From Allomuricauda sp. NBRC 101325 (lineage in GTDB: Bacteria > Bacteroidota > Bacteroidia > Flavobacteriales > Flavobacteriaceae), in NCBI RefSeq assembly GCF_030268205.1, contig NZ_BSQF01000004.1, forward strand, positions 186,001-250,000: 64,000 nucleotides of DNA, read 5' to 3'. Below, in pieces: positions 63,894 to 64,000 of this stretch (positions are counted from its first letter, which is position 1; every line of letters begins with the position of its first letter). The notes beneath the pieces were generated by a model that ran no database searches, was not told where the DNA came from, and was given only the letters and a program-made list of their open reading frames with translations. Made by a program: the position numbers and the translations under genes.

Positions 63894-64000
63894 TTAACTT
63901 TCAGCTACCACGGCTTGGGCAGCGGCCACTCTTGCAATAGGCACTCGATATGGGGAGCAGCTTACATAGTCCATACCTGTTTTGTGGCAGAATCCTACGG
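63894..64000 (-). CDS. ppdK: Pyruvate, phosphate dikinase, C-terminal end (rest outside window)
   Basis: The minus-strand frame is open from the window edge to a TAA at 63894-63896 and encodes [20 protein letters not shown] then [14 protein letters not shown]. This is the conserved C-terminus of pyruvate, phosphate dikinase, including the catalytic-base cysteine region in YVSCSP. The enzyme interconverts pyruvate and phosphoenolpyruvate. Only about 35 residues are present. Confidence 0.88.
   Translation of the reverse strand, partial: VGFCHKTGMDYVSCSPYRVPIARVAAAQAVVAES

Noticed and set aside
1..64000. CRISPR arrays, tRNA, rRNA, insertion sequences and prophage genes
   Set aside because: Looked for on both strands; no regularly spaced repeats, transposases, integrases or RNA-gene signatures were seen.

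Overview
The window looks like the chromosome of a marine member of the Flavobacteriaceae (Bacteroidota), possibly near Muricauda/Allomuricauda; the genus is an inference and cannot be fixed from the sequence alone. Supporting signs are a SusC/SusD pair, many lipoproteins and beta-barrel proteins, LytTR two-component systems, flavobacterial families such as DUF4270, DUF4907 and DUF6090, few Shine-Dalgarno sequences, and moderate GC. No rRNA, tRNA, CRISPR array, transposase or prophage gene was seen. Gene density is high and most neighbours are spaced like operons. LEFT PART (1-23323). After the tail of a barrel-like protein come a formylglycine-generating-enzyme homologue, a DUF502 membrane protein and a predicted outer-membrane protein. 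Then follows the most interesting locus. A NUDIX-fold regulator of the NrtR/AraR type with a degenerate catalytic box heads a packed minus-strand operon. That operon encodes a GMC oxidoreductase, its Tat-exported small subunit, a Tat-exported Gfo/Idh/MocA enzyme, a CitMHS transporter, a split AtuA-like pair and a secreted esterase. Divergent to it are a secreted type-B carboxylesterase, SusC/SusD, a giant VCBS/ASPIC lipoprotein and, convergent, a cytochrome-c/VCBS lipoprotein. A perfect 25-bp palindrome lies in the divergent promoter region and a related site lies before susC. Together they suggest one regulon for uptake, ester cleavage and periplasmic oxidation of an unidentified substrate. 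MIDDLE (23406-38956). There are two barrel genes (one like the Omp85 C-terminal barrel), a lipoprotein, and a FadL-like barrel with a DUF4270 lipoprotein. Divergent from these are a Kelch lipoprotein, DUF4907 and a LytS/LytTR sensor-regulator pair. A MacAB-TolC-type export operon follows (TolC, adaptor, ATPase, permease) and ends in a second LytS/LytTR pair. STRESS ISLAND (39026-45837). It holds an ATP-cone/Mrr nuclease fusion, a beta-CASP metallo-hydrolase, three tandem double-domain universal stress proteins, an eRF1-domain-3-like protein and an Hsp20 between two paralogous helical proteins of unknown function. RIGHT PART (45834-64000). A cardiolipin synthase, an Asp/Glu racemase-like protein and a zinc alcohol dehydrogenase precede a TldD/TldE pair, whose TldD carries a Tat-like leader, and a strong terminator. 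Next is a six-gene operon of DUF4159, MoxR, DUF58, a BatA-like protein and two large membrane proteins. The window ends with DUF6090, an esterase lipoprotein, a CDF metal exporter and the C-terminus of pyruvate phosphate dikinase with its terminator.
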